A stretch of DNA of 64,000 nucleotides from JACPPO01 sp965262505 (GCA_965262505.1 CBDHFM010000030.1:2728001-2792000); one strand, 5' to 3'. Counted from the first letter of the stretch, positions 34,665 through 43,928 are shown. Notes: generated by a model from the sequence alone, not told the origin. Numbers and translations are program-made.

Positions 34665-35978
34665 ATGAACGCAGTCTTTATCGGCATCGTCTTCGTCGCC
34701 TTCCTCGTTGGTGGCTATCGCCAGCTCAACTGGGTGCCCGCGTCGGTGGACGAGGTGTCCCCGATGGCCACGCTTAGCGCCGCGACCGTTGAAGCGGCCG
34801 GCGGTGCGGTGACCCTTTCCATCGGCCTCGTGGGCATGATGGCGCTCTTCCTTGGGCTGATGAAGGTAGTCGAGGCCGGGGGTTTGCTGACCGTCATTGC
34901 CAAGACCCTGAGGCCGCTCATGGTGCGCGCCTTCCCGGAGGTGCCGCCGAATCATCCCGCCATGGGCGCGATGATTCTGAATTTTTCGGCCAATGCCCTC
35001 GGCCTGGGCAACGCCGCGACGCCGTTCGGCATCCGCGCGATGCAGGAGCTCGATAAGCTGAACCCGGTCAAGGGGACGGCCAGCAACGCCATGGCGCTGT
35101 TTCTGGCTATCAACACGTCGGCGGTCACGTTGCTGCCGTCCGGCGTTATCGGGCTGCGCGTCGCGGCAGGCTCCCAGGACCCGGCGGGCATCCTGCCGAC
35201 GACGCTCTTTGCCACCTGCGTCTCGACGATGGCGGCGTTCATTGCCGTGAAGGTCTTCCAGCGGTTCTCGCCGGTCGCGCCGGCCGGGACGGCCGCTCCC
35301 GTAGCATCGGCGGAACCGGAACCGATGCCCGCGCCGGAGGGGCTCGAGGTGTCGGCCGAGGCTTCGTCCGGCGGCTACCCCTTCTGGGTGTCGGCGACGG
35401 TCATAGTGGCCGTCGTGCTGCTGATCGCGCTGGCCGTCCTGAACGGCGAAGCGATCTCACCCTGGGCCATTCCGGGTCTGATTGTCTTGTTTGCCGGGTT
35501 CGGCGTTGTACGCGGGGTCCGCGTCTACGAGGTCCTCGTTGAGGGCGCGCGCGACGGATTCCAGGTTGCGCTTCGGATCATTCCGTACCTGGTGGCCATT
35601 CTGGTGGCCATCGCCATGCTCCGCGCCAGCGGCGCGCTCGACGTCCTCGTCGGCTGGCTGACCCCTATCACCTCCCTGGTGGGCCTGCCGGCCGAGGCGC
35701 TACCGATGGCGCTGATACGTCCGCTCTCCGGCCAGGGGGCCTTCGGGGTCCTGGCATCGGTCATCAACGATCCGGCCATCGGGCCCGACACCTACATCGG
35801 CTATCTCGTGAGCACTCTCCAGGGGTCGACCGAAACAACCTTCTACGTGATTGCCGTCTATTACGGCGCCGTCCAGGTGCGCCGGATCCGGCACACGTTG
35901 GCCGCCGCGCTGACCGCGGACCTCGCCGGCATCGCCGGTGCCGTCATTGCCTGCAGCTACCTCTACGGCGGCCGATAG
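34665..35978 (+). CDS. SpmA-SpmB fusion, nucleoside-recognition (Gate) membrane protein
   Basis: 437 aa from the ATG at 34665. The N-terminal half resembles SpmA (N-A-L-G-L-G-N-A-A-T-P-F-G-I-x-A-M-x-E-L) and the C-terminal half SpmB (R-P-L-S-G-Q-G-A-F, D-T-Y-I-G-Y-L-V-S-T-L-Q-G-S-T-E-T-T-F-Y), joined by a Pro/Ala/Glu linker near residues 205-235. Both halves belong to the Gate domain family. In Bacillus these proteins serve spore core dehydration, but the fused form is widespread in non-spore-formers, where its role is unclear. The fxsA gene follows 10 bases later. Confidence 0.88.
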   Translation: MNAVFIGIVFVAFLVGGYRQLNWVPASVDEVSPMATLSAATVEAAGGAVTLSIGLVGMMALFLGLMKVVEAGGLLTVIAKTLRPLMVRAFPEVPPNHPAMGAMILNFSANALGLGNAATPFGIRAMQELDKLNPVKGTASNAMALFLAINTSAVTLLPSGVIGLRVAAGSQDPAGILPTTLFATCVSTMAAFIAVKVFQRFSPVAPAGTAAPVASAEPEPMPAPEGLEVSAEASSGGYPFWVSATVIVAVVLLIALAVLNGEAISPWAIPGLIVLFAGFGVVRGVRVYEVLVEGARDGFQVALRIIPYLVAILVAIAMLRASGALDVLVGWLTPITSLVGLPAEALPMALIRPLSGQGAFGVLASVINDPAIGPDTYIGYLVSTLQGSTETTFYVIAVYYGAVQVRRIRHTLAAALTADLAGIAGAVIACSYLYGGR

Positions 35979-35988
35979 CTGAACCCAC

Positions 35989-36468
35989 GTGGGGCGCCTC
36001 CTCCTCCTCTTCATCGCCGTGCCGGCCGTAGAGCTGATCCTGCTCATCGAGATCGGCCAGCGTATCGGCCCCCTCGCCACGATCGGGCTCATCATGGGGA
36101 CCGGGATCGTCGGGGCGTCGCTGGCCCGGCAGCAGGGCGTCAGCACGTTCGCGCGCCTGCGGAGGGATCTCGAGGGCGGCCGGTTGCCCGCCGAGCCGAT
36201 CGTCGACGGCGTGCTGATCCTTGTCGCGGGGGCGGTGCTGATCACGCCTGGTGTGCTCACCGACCTCTTCGGGTTTCTCCTTCTGATCCCGGCCTGCCGG
36301 CGGCTGGTGAAGCGCTCTCTGAAGCGGCGATTCGAGCGCGCCGTGCGGGCGGGCACCGCCGGCGCCACCATGGCGTTTGACGGTGGGGACGAGCCGTCAC
36401 AACGGCCGCCGATGAAGAACGTGACCCCGCCGCGCCGACCCACCGATCCGGGCCGCTCGTCCAGCTAG
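35989..36468 (+). CDS. fxsA: FxsA family membrane protein
   Basis: 159 aa with a GTG start. The FxsA domain begins at once (L-L-L-L-F-I-A-V-P-A-V-E-L), with G-x-x-L-A-R-Q-Q-G near residue 45 and L-I-T-P-G-V-L-T-D-L-F-G-F near 85. The tail is basic and Pro-rich. In E. coli FxsA lessens F-exclusion of phage T7; its normal role is unknown. Spacing suggests a transcript shared with the SpmAB gene. Confidence 0.88.
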   Translation: MGRLLLLFIAVPAVELILLIEIGQRIGPLATIGLIMGTGIVGASLARQQGVSTFARLRRDLEGGRLPAEPIVDGVLILVAGAVLITPGVLTDLFGFLLLIPACRRLVKRSLKRRFERAVRAGTAGATMAFDGGDEPSQRPPMKNVTPPRRPTDPGRSSS

Positions 36469-36716
36469 AGAAGGCGGGAGGCGGCATCCGGGGCTGGGGA
36501 AGCGTGTTCCAGGTCATTCTGAAGACGCATATCGCCCAATGTCTCCACATCTGGCATAATTTGGCGCTCGCTGCTGATGCCACGTCGATGCATGCGGACG
36601 TGGTCGCCGACGGTCGTGACTGGTCGGCGGGGGTGTAAACAGAACTCGAACCGCCCGACAGAGTGCGCCCGACGTAAGCTACGTTTTCGCCAGCATGCGC
36701 TGGCGCGGGGGATTTG

Positions 36717-38030
36717 ATGAATAGAACGACAATTGGCGTGACAGCGCTGGCGGCGGGCCTAACCGTCGGCATAGTTGCGGGCTGCCAGACGGCACCCGCC
36801 CCGGCAGAGGCTCCGGCGGCAATGAGTTCTGGCTTCGCCGCCGTGCCTGGCGAGATCGGCGGGCACGACCTGTTCGGGCCCTACGACGTCGTGCAGGACT
36901 GGCCGAGAGGTGTCGAATCGTTGCCAGGGCACGAGGACTGGAGGGCCGGAGCGGCGCAGGGCATCTTCGCCGAGAGCCCGGATCGTGTCTATCTGCTCGC
37001 GCGCGGCGAGCTGCCGAACCTCGATCGGCCGTCAACCACGAAGCTTCCCGAGCTCGGACCGAGCGTGCAGTTTCCAGTCGGGGGCTTGCCGTGGCGCAGC
37101 AACACGCAGACGGCGATACCGGGTGGCGGAGGGGCGGGCGGGGACGCCGGGGCGGGACTTGAGAGCTGGAGAAACGCTGTCGGCGGCCGTGTCCTCGGCG
37201 TCGATGCCCGCTGGGAGCACTGCCTCGTCGTGGTCGATGGGGAGGGGAACGTCATCGAAGAGTGGACGCAGTGGGACGACATGTTCAGGCGGCCGCATTC
37301 GGTGTACATCAGCCCGTACGATGCCGAGAAGCATGTCTGGGCCGTCGACGACCACAGTCACGCCATCTACAAGTTCACCAATGACGGCCAGGAGCTCGTT
37401 CAGACGATCGGCACGAAGGACGTCCTGGGCGCCGACGGCACGCACTTCAACCGGCCGACGTTCATGGCGTGGGATGGCGACGGTAACTTCTACGTGGCCG
37501 ACGGGTATAACGGCACTCGCGTCGCCAAGTTCGACGCGGATGGCAATTTCCTCCTGGACTGGGGCATGGCGGGTGAGCCTGGCGGCAACGAAACGCGGCC
37601 CGGCTACTGGAACAATGTCCACGGCGTGGCGGTCGACGTCCAGGGCGGGCGTGTGTTCGTGAACGACCGCGGGAATCACCGGATCCAGATCTTCGACTTG
37701 AACGGACAGTACCTGTCCGAGTGGGGCTTTTCGCAGCGTCCGTCCAGCATCCATCTGATTCAGATCGGTCAGGAGGGCACGCTCGTGGCCTACGATCAGG
37801 GCAATCAGAAGCTGCTGAAGTACGACCTCGACGGTCACTTGATGTACTCCTGGGGGACCGTGGCCGATCTCCAGGGCTCGCTCTGGGGCGTGCACGGCAT
37901 CTCCACGGACCAGGAAGGCAATCTCTACACGGCGGGCGTCAACTCAGGAAAATTTAACAAGTTCACGCCGAAGCCGGGCGCCAACCCGGCGTACATGATC
38001 GACAAACCCGTGTACTCCGCCTGGCAGTAA
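36717..38030 (+). CDS. NHL-repeat lipoprotein (peptidylglycine lyase-like beta-propeller)
   Basis: 437 aa from the ATG at 36717, with gcggggga upstream; an overlapping TTG lies one codon earlier. The lipobox ends VAGC23. From residue 155 the protein contains repeated NHL units such as R-P-H-S-V-Y-I-S, F-Y-V-A-D-G-Y-N-G-T-R-V-A-K-F-D and V-F-V-N-D-R-G-N-H-R-I-Q-I-F-D, giving a six-bladed propeller. The closest known fold is peptidyl-alpha-hydroxyglycine lyase, but the activity here is unproven. The 248 bases before it are otherwise empty and probably hold its promoter. Confidence 0.85.
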   Translation: MNRTTIGVTALAAGLTVGIVAGCQTAPAPAEAPAAMSSGFAAVPGEIGGHDLFGPYDVVQDWPRGVESLPGHEDWRAGAAQGIFAESPDRVYLLARGELPNLDRPSTTKLPELGPSVQFPVGGLPWRSNTQTAIPGGGGAGGDAGAGLESWRNAVGGRVLGVDARWEHCLVVVDGEGNVIEEWTQWDDMFRRPHSVYISPYDAEKHVWAVDDHSHAIYKFTNDGQELVQTIGTKDVLGADGTHFNRPTFMAWDGDGNFYVADGYNGTRVAKFDADGNFLLDWGMAGEPGGNETRPGYWNNVHGVAVDVQGGRVFVNDRGNHRIQIFDLNGQYLSEWGFSQRPSSIHLIQIGQEGTLVAYDQGNQKLLKYDLDGHLMYSWGTVADLQGSLWGVHGISTDQEGNLYTAGVNSGKFNKFTPKPGANPAYMIDKPVYSAWQ

Positions 38031-38109
38031 CGAAGGCTGGAGAGGGCCGGGCGGGTTCAGCCTGTCCGGCCCTTCAATCGTAAGTCGGCGACAACGGAGG
38101 AGAGATTCG

Positions 38110-38949
38110 ATGAAGCCAAGCTTATTCGTCGTGCCAGCGTTGCTGGCCATTGTGATGGGCGTCGGCCACGGCACACACGCGCAGAGCACGTCGGAAACCG
38201 CGCTCAAGGTTACGCCGTCGAAAGCGATTCCGACGTTTTCCACCGTGAATATCGGGCGCCAGGCCTTCTACTACGCCGGCGGCGAGTATGTCGAGGCGCC
38301 GGAGTCGTTCGGCCAGCGGGCCGGCGAGAAGATCATGCGCGGCGCGATGTACGTGGATGTCTGGGTGCCGGACGAAATCCGCCAGCCTTACCCGATCGTG
38401 ATGTTCCACGGCAACGGCCAGACCGGCGTGGACTGGATGCAGACGCCTGACGGACGCCCCGGGTGGGCCTACTATCTCGTCGCCCAGGGCTACGTTCTGT
38501 ACATGATGGACTATCCGACGCGAGGCCGCTCCGCCTACGTGCCCGGGCACGACGGCAACATCGGCATCCGCACGGGCGATCAACTCGAGGAGATCTGGAC
38601 CAACGTCGTCGAGCGGAGCGACTACTACCTCAAGGACAATCACACGCAGTGGCCCTGGACGGGAAGGATGGGCGACCCGACCTTCGACACCTTCGTCAAG
38701 AGTCAGGTCGAATTCGCCCAGACCGCCACCAGGCTGGCGCGCACGGCGACCGTCGATCTGCTCGACACCATCGGCACGCCGGTCATTCTGTTCTCGCACT
38801 CGCAGGGCGGCAACGTGAGTCTGCAGGTCGCCGACGATCGCCCGGATCTGGTCCGGGGCATCGTCACGCGTGCAGCGTCAACTGTTCACGTACGATCCGC
38901 CAATCACCGACGCCTCCGAGTTGAACACCTACGCCGAGGCGGAGGCTGA
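38110..38949 (+). pseudogene. tandem alpha/beta hydrolase, N-terminal part of first domain (frameshifted)
   Basis: Starts with ggaggaga and a good signal peptide ending HGTHAQ. It contains A-F-Y-Y-A-G-G-E-Y-V-E, F-H-G-N-G-Q-T-G-V-D-W and nucleophile Ser in S-H-S-Q-G-G. After G-I-V-T the frame leaves the family pattern and runs out of frame to 38949. Compared with the second copy (39220-40354), about 80 bases are missing just after atcgtcacg. Restoring 80 nt makes the whole region 38110-40354 exactly 775 codons, so the ancestor was one exported protein with two hydrolase domains. Confidence 0.8.
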
Positions 38950-40354
38950 GCGGCCGGGCGAACGTCCTTGCGTGCTGCAGACCGATCCCGTACGCACGCT
39001 GGTCCACTTCGAGAACCTTCCGATCCTGAACATTTCCGGCAACGGCGGCTACCACCGCGTCGGCGACGCCTGTCCGCCCAAGTGGATCAACCAGGCGGGG
39101 GGCAAGGTGGACTTCGTCCGCTTGGAAGACGTCGGGATGAACGGCAACGGCCACCAGATGATGTTCGAGCTGAACAGTGACCAGATCATCGCCTTCGTCG
39201 ACGACTGGCTTCGCAAGAATACCCTCGAGGGGGCACCCGACCCCTCCGAGGCGATGCCTCCGGCCGCGATTCCCACGTTCTCCACCGAGCACTTGGCGAG
39301 TAAGGCGTTCTATTACGCCGGCGGCGAGTACGTCGAGGCGAAGGCGGCCTTCCACGGCGACCGCGCTGGCGAGAAGATCATGCGCGGCGCGATGTACATG
39401 GATGTCTGGGTGCCGAAGGAGATCCGCCAGCCGTATCCCATCGTGCTCTTCCACGGTAACGGCCAGACCGGCGTGGACTGGCAGCAGACCCCGGATGGGC
39501 GCCCCGGCTGGGCCTACTACCTGCTCGAGCAGGGCTACGTGCTCTATATGGTGGACTATCCGGCGCGCGGCCGCTCCGCCTACGTGCCCGGCTACGACGG
39601 CAACATCGGCATCCGCACGGCCGAGCAGCTCGAACAGATCTGGACCAACGTGGCCGAGAAGGGCGACTTCCCGCTGAAGAACCAGCACACGCAGTGGCCC
39701 GGAACGGGCAAGGTGGGCGACCCGGTCTTCGACACCTTCAACAAGTCACAGGTGCACTTCGCCGGTGCCAGCACGACGCTGGCGCGTGACGCGGCGGTTG
39801 AGTTGCTCGATACAATCGGTACGCCCGTCATCCTGCTGACCCACTCGCAGGGCGGCGGCGTCGGGTGGGACGTGGCGGAGCGGCGCCCCGACCTCGTGCG
39901 CAGCATCGTCACGGTCGAGCCGGGCGGCCCGCAGATCGGCGGCGCGAACACCGCCACGGTCGAGCCGCGTGAGAGGCGCGCCAACTCGTGGGGTCTGACC
40001 ACGAACCCCTTCCGGTTCGATCCGGCGATCAGGAACCCGTCAGAGCTGGACGTCGTCCTGGAGGAGACATCCGATCGGCCGGACGAGGTCCGCTGCTGGA
40101 TGCAGGTCGAGCCCGCGCGGAAGCTGGTCAACTTCCAGGACATCCGGGTGCTCGCGATCTCCGGCAGCGGTACCTACCACCGCGTTTTCGACGCCTGCAT
40201 TCCCAAGTGGCTGAACCAGGCCGGCGTGGAGACCGACTTCGTCCGGCTGGAAGACGTCGGCATGAGCGGCAACGGCCACATGATGATGCTCGAGAGTAAC
40301 AGTGACGACATCATCGAGTTCATTCACGGCTGGGTTCAGGAAAACCTTCAGTAA
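38870..40354 (+). CDS. tandem alpha/beta hydrolase: rest of domain 1 plus complete domain 2
   Basis: 494 codons open from a GTG at 38870. Residues 1-117 are the C-terminal part of domain 1 (I-S-G-N-G-G-Y-H-R, L-E-D-V-G-M-N-G-N-G-H), continuing without a stop into domain 2. Domain 2 has A-F-Y-Y-A-G-G-E-Y-V-E, F-H-G-N-G-Q-T-G, nucleophile Ser in T-H-S-Q-G-G and base His in M-S-G-N-G-H. DNA of the two domains is very similar, showing recent duplication. There is no signal peptide at 38870, so this piece alone would stay in the cytoplasm; it is probably the remainder of the two-domain gene rather than an independent gene. Confidence 0.75.
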   Translation: MQRQLFTYDPPITDASELNTYAEAEAERPGERPCVLQTDPVRTLVHFENLPILNISGNGGYHRVGDACPPKWINQAGGKVDFVRLEDVGMNGNGHQMMFELNSDQIIAFVDDWLRKNTLEGAPDPSEAMPPAAIPTFSTEHLASKAFYYAGGEYVEAKAAFHGDRAGEKIMRGAMYMDVWVPKEIRQPYPIVLFHGNGQTGVDWQQTPDGRPGWAYYLLEQGYVLYMVDYPARGRSAYVPGYDGNIGIRTAEQLEQIWTNVAEKGDFPLKNQHTQWPGTGKVGDPVFDTFNKSQVHFAGASTTLARDAAVELLDTIGTPVILLTHSQGGGVGWDVAERRPDLVRSIVTVEPGGPQIGGANTATVEPRERRANSWGLTTNPFRFDPAIRNPSELDVVLEETSDRPDEVRCWMQVEPARKLVNFQDIRVLAISGSGTYHRVFDACIPKWLNQAGVETDFVRLEDVGMSGNGHMMMLESNSDDIIEFIHGWVQENLQ

Positions 40355-40443
40355 GGCCCAGGCCCCACCACTGGCTTCAATCACCCTGGGAGGGCGGAGG
40401 CGCTGACCGCGCCTCGGCCTCCCCGGGGATCCCTCAATCCCCA

Positions 40444-40606
40444 ATGGATATCTTCGAGAGTTTCAAGGCGGCGCAGCGAGCCGGATGGGCCCGATCCAGC
40501 CAAGCTGGCGACCTTTCGCGCCGAGTACCAAGCCCTGGCTGCCGAATACTTCGAGGACAACGTACTCCGGCAGGGTTACTTGCTGACCCGCGCGGTCAAG
40601 GTTTAG
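40444..40606 (+). pseudogene. SAM-dependent methyltransferase remnant with internal deletion
   Basis: The first 16 codons read M-D-I-F-E-S-F-K-A-A-Q-R-A-G-W-A, a start I recognise from class I methyltransferases. After a frame change the DNA reads D-P-A-K-L-A-T-F-R-A-E-Y then E-Y-F-E-D-N-V-L-R-Q-G-Y-L-L-T-R-A-V-K-V and a stop at 40604-40606, the usual end of the same family. The whole SAM-binding core is missing. Only the two ends survive, so this is a deletion relic. Confidence 0.7.
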
Positions 40607-40613
40607 ATACTCG

Positions 40614-41726
40614 TCACCCCTTCTCGGCAGGCAGGCCAGCCAGATGCACGTCGCCGGCTACGTGCAGCGTACGCGTCGGGAAGGCGATCTCGGCGCCGTG
40701 ACGACCGATAATGCCCGAGATGTGCAGGAGCACCTCTTCCTTGATCCGGTGGTACTCGGTCCACTTGGTCGTGTGCGTGAAACAGTAGACGAAGAAGTCC
40801 AGTGACGACGCCCCGAACTGGTTGAAGTTGACCATGAGCGTCTTGGACTCGTCGATATAGGGGCTGCCAATCAGGTACTCGCGAATCTCGGCCAGAATAG
40901 CCGGTACGCGATCGAGGTCGTCGTAGCGCACGCCGATCGTCTCGTAGATACGACGATGAGTCATACGGGACGGGTTCTCGACCGAGATCGTCGTGAACGC
41001 CGCGTTGGGCACGTAGAGCGCCCGCTTGTCGAACGTCCGAATCACGGTTCGGCGCCAGCCGATGTGCTCGACCGTCCCCTCGATCTCCTGATCCGGAGAG
41101 CGGATCCAGTCCCCGACGCTGAACGGCCGGTCGAGGTAGATCGTCACGCCGCCGAACACGTTCGCCAGCAGGTCCTGGGCCGCCAGGCCGACGGCGATGC
41201 CACCCATGCCGCCGAACGCCAGGAGGCCGGCGATGCTGATGCCGAGGGTCTGCAGGGCCACGAGCGTCGCCGTGATCGAGATCGACGCCCGGGCCAGCTT
41301 GCCGACCGCGTGAATGAACGTAAGGTCGGTGAGTTCGCCACGCTCTTGCTGCTCGACGATGTAGAAATCCTCGTACCCCTTGACGAAGCGCAACAGGAAC
41401 CAGGTCAGCATCCCCACCACGCCGACGTTCCGCATCGCGGGAAGTGCGTCGAATATCGCGGCGTCCGTCTGGGCGCCGGCGATATAGGCGGCGGACGTCA
41501 GGCCGACGACCCACACCAGGCCGCGCGAGGGGCCGTGCAACGCTGAAAACAACGCGTCGTCGACGACGTTGTGCGTCAGCTTCGTCCGCTCGATCAGATG
41601 CAGCACGGTCCGGCGGACGATGGCGCCCGCGATCAGCGTGACGAGAACGACGGCGAAGACCTGCATCGCCCAGCCGTACTCGCCGGCCCAGGCGATGGCG
41701 CGGCTCATGACACTGGAAACGTCCAC
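40614..41726 (-). CDS. mechanosensitive ion channel, MscS family
   Basis: 370 aa. Several N-terminal membrane helices lead to the pore helix and beta domain: G-I-A-V-G-L-A-A-Q-D-L-L-A-N-V-F-G-G-V and I-Y-L-D-R-P-F-S-V-G-D-W-I. T-V-E-H-I-G-W-R-R-T-V-I-R and V-P-N-A-A-F follow, as in MscS. These channels release solutes when the membrane is stretched. The stop lies eight bases from the methyltransferase relic on the other strand. The exported methyltransferase gene is 15 bases upstream and on the same strand. Confidence 0.92.
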   Translation of the reverse strand: MDVSSVMSRAIAWAGEYGWAMQVFAVVLVTLIAGAIVRRTVLHLIERTKLTHNVVDDALFSALHGPSRGLVWVVGLTSAAYIAGAQTDAAIFDALPAMRNVGVVGMLTWFLLRFVKGYEDFYIVEQQERGELTDLTFIHAVGKLARASISITATLVALQTLGISIAGLLAFGGMGGIAVGLAAQDLLANVFGGVTIYLDRPFSVGDWIRSPDQEIEGTVEHIGWRRTVIRTFDKRALYVPNAAFTTISVENPSRMTHRRIYETIGVRYDDLDRVPAILAEIREYLIGSPYIDESKTLMVNFNQFGASSLDFFVYCFTHTTKWTEYHRIKEEVLLHISGIIGRHGAEIAFPTRTLHVAGDVHLAGLPAEKG

Positions 41727-41741
41727 GATTCCTCCGAATGG

Positions 41742-42554
41742 CTACTGCTTCGTCGCCGTAAACGCGCCACCGCTGTCGCCAGTCACGGTGCCGCGGATGG
41801 TGTCGCCCTCGACGCGGCCGTTGTACACCGCGTCGCCAATCGTGAACGTGATCTTCTCGCCGCGCAGTCTGCCATCAGTGAGGGGCGTGGAGCCGAGCGT
41901 CCTCGAGACCATCTGAAACTCTTGTGCCAGCGTGAGTGCGCCCTGAGGCAGCTGCCAGGTGCCTGCCACCCTGGCGGGCACGATCCAGAGGTGGGCCGTA
42001 CACCAGCTCGTGCATTCGGGAATCCTCTTACTCTGGTCTGGCTCCCAGTCCTCCATCGTGAACGAGTTCGACACGATGCGCGTGCCCGGCGTCATGTCCA
42101 GGATCGTCGGGCGAAGCTCCATGTTGATCTGGGGCAGCAGGAACATGGTAATAACCTGCGCGTTCGAGAAGTCGGTCTCGAACAGATCGGCCTCCGCGAA
42201 CATCGCTCTCTCGGTGACCCCCTCGGCCGCGGCGTTGCGCCTGGCCAGCTCGACCATGTCGGGGTTGTATTCGATGCCCTGGGCCCGAAGGCCGCGCTTG
42301 GCGGCCGTGATGACCGTACGGCCGTCGCCGGATCCGAGATCGATCAAAAAGTCGTCGGGCGTCACCTCCGCCAGGTCGAGCATCTTGTCGACGAGCGCCT
42401 GCGGCGTGGGTACCCAGACGACGTCCTTGCCGGTCTGTCCGACCTGCGGTTCGAATGTCGATGGCGCTTGGGTCCCCTGGGCGAACGCACCGGTTGCGAA
42501 AACCGGCAGGACCACCGCGAGGACGACAAGCCGAATCTGGCGAAGTAGTGTCAT
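41742..42554 (-). CDS. SAM-dependent methyltransferase with signal peptide
   Basis: 270 aa from the ATG at 42554; a longer frame to 42668 adds unlikely sequence. Residues 1-25 form a Sec signal ending TGAFAQ. Motif I is D-L-G-S-G-D-G (72-78), followed by G-I-E-Y-N-P and a later E-A-D-L-F, so the SAM-binding core seems complete and resembles DOT1/KMT-like small methyltransferases. The last 90 residues (about 180-270) are a beta-rich extension. Export of a SAM enzyme is odd because SAM is cytosolic, yet signal-bearing members occur in Acidobacteria and related groups. Confidence 0.82.
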   Translation of the reverse strand: MTLLRQIRLVVLAVVLPVFATGAFAQGTQAPSTFEPQVGQTGKDVVWVPTPQALVDKMLDLAEVTPDDFLIDLGSGDGRTVITAAKRGLRAQGIEYNPDMVELARRNAAAEGVTERAMFAEADLFETDFSNAQVITMFLLPQINMELRPTILDMTPGTRIVSNSFTMEDWEPDQSKRIPECTSWCTAHLWIVPARVAGTWQLPQGALTLAQEFQMVSRTLGSTPLTDGRLRGEKITFTIGDAVYNGRVEGDTIRGTVTGDSGGAFTATKQ

Positions 42555-42902
42555 GATCAATCCTGGACGGGACGCGCCGGCCCCTCGTGAAGAATGAAAG
42601 AAAAAGGGGAGTATATCCGAAGCCGGGAGGACTTCGGATAAGCTGGGCTCGCTCGCGGCCGCACTCATGACCGCTGAAGTGTGGTCAATTCGGCGACACC
42701 GCGTTCTGCACAGCCACCGACTGGAGGGGGTATCGATGACGAACCGTGAGTTTTTTTATCCAGCGCTACGCATCCGAGCGTCCGATCTTCGTGAAAGTGT
42801 GTGAGGCGATCGTGCCGGATCAACTCGAGTGGCGGCCGCACCAGAAATCCCGGTCGGCGAAGGAACTGCTGGGCCATTTGATCGGGCACGAGCAAGACTT
42901 CT

Positions 42903-42916
42903 TAAAGCGCTTTTCA
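42903..42916. repeat. IS630 left inverted repeat with TA duplication
   Basis: TA at 42903-42904 followed by aagcgcttttca. Confidence 0.88.
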
Positions 42917-43928
42917 GATAGCCCTTGTACTCGCTGGGCGGACCGTGGTACTCCTGCGTGCACCGATGCAGGAGGACCGATGCGCGCATATTCGATGGAC
43001 TTACGAGAGCGGGCGTTGCTCGATAGCGATGCCGAGATGAAGGCCGCCGATGTCGCGGCAAAGTACCGCGTGAGCGGGTCGTGGGTGCGGCTGTTGAAGC
43101 AACGGCGGCGCGAGACAGGTGAAGTGGCGCCGCGCGTCCAGCGTCACGGTCGACGCCCCATGCTCGAACCGCATCTCCACACCCTGGCGGCGCTCATCGC
43201 GGCCCAGCCCGATCGCACGCTGGCCGAACTGAAGGACGCCCTCGCCACGCCCGCGAGTGTGCCGACGGTCTGGCGTGCCGTACACGCCCTCGGCCTGACC
43301 GTCAAAAAAAACGGTCCGCCCATCCGAACACGATCGGCCTGACGTCGCGGCGGCGCGCGTCGCGTGGCATGCGGCGGCGCCGACCTGGGATCCGACCCAC
43401 CTCGTGTTTCTGGACGAAACCGGCATCACGAACAATCTGCTCCGACGATTCGGCCGCGCCCCGCGCGGGGCGCGTGTCCACGACCACGCCCCCTGCGGGC
43501 GCTGGCAGACCAGCACGTTTCTCGCCGCGTTGCGGGTGACAGGACTGACGGCCCCGGGGGTCTTCGACGGCGTGATCGATGGCGAGAGCTTCCGGGCCTA
43601 CATCGACCAGATCTTGGTGCCGACCCTGCACCCCGGCGACCTCGTCATCGCCGACAACCTCGGCGCGCACAAGGTCGCCGGTATCCAGCGAGCCATCCAG
43701 GCTGCCGGGGCCACGCTCTGGTATCTGCCGCCCTATAGCCCGGACCTCAATCCGATCGAGCTGTGCTTCGCGAAGCTGAAGGCTCTGGTCCGCACCGCTC
43801 GCTGTCGCAGCACCGAGACGCTCTGGCCGTTCCTCGGCGAGTGCCTGGCGCACTTCAGTCCGGACGAATGCCGCAACTACTTTCGGCACTGCGGCTACGG
43901 CGGTGCCACACGGTCATGAAAAGCGCTT
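42905..43928 (+). mobile_element. IS630-family insertion sequence
   Basis: 1024 bp. Left end aagcgcttttca and right end tgaaaagcgctt are perfect 12-base inverted repeats. TA is duplicated at 42903-42904 and 43929-43930, as expected for IS630/mariner elements. Precise removal restores the DinB reading frame, which fixes the boundaries. The transposase has a single-base frame break in a run of eight A. Confidence 0.92.
42980..43919 (+). CDS. IS630-family transposase, two frames joined at A8 run
   Basis: The first frame (ATG 42980, ggagga upstream) encodes the helix-turn-helix part: M-D-L-R-E-R-A-L, A-A-K-Y-R-V-S-G-S-W-V, then L-T-V-K-K before a stop at 43342. The DDE domain is in the next frame to 43919: V-F-L-D-E-T-G, V-I-A-D-N-L-G-A-H-K and Y-S-P-D-L-N-P-I-E. 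The switch is at eight A near 43304-43311; seven A would give a single frame K-K-T-V-R-P-S-E-H-D-R-P-D-V. Slippage on the A run could still produce full-length protein; a plain mutation or read error is equally possible. Confidence 0.85.
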
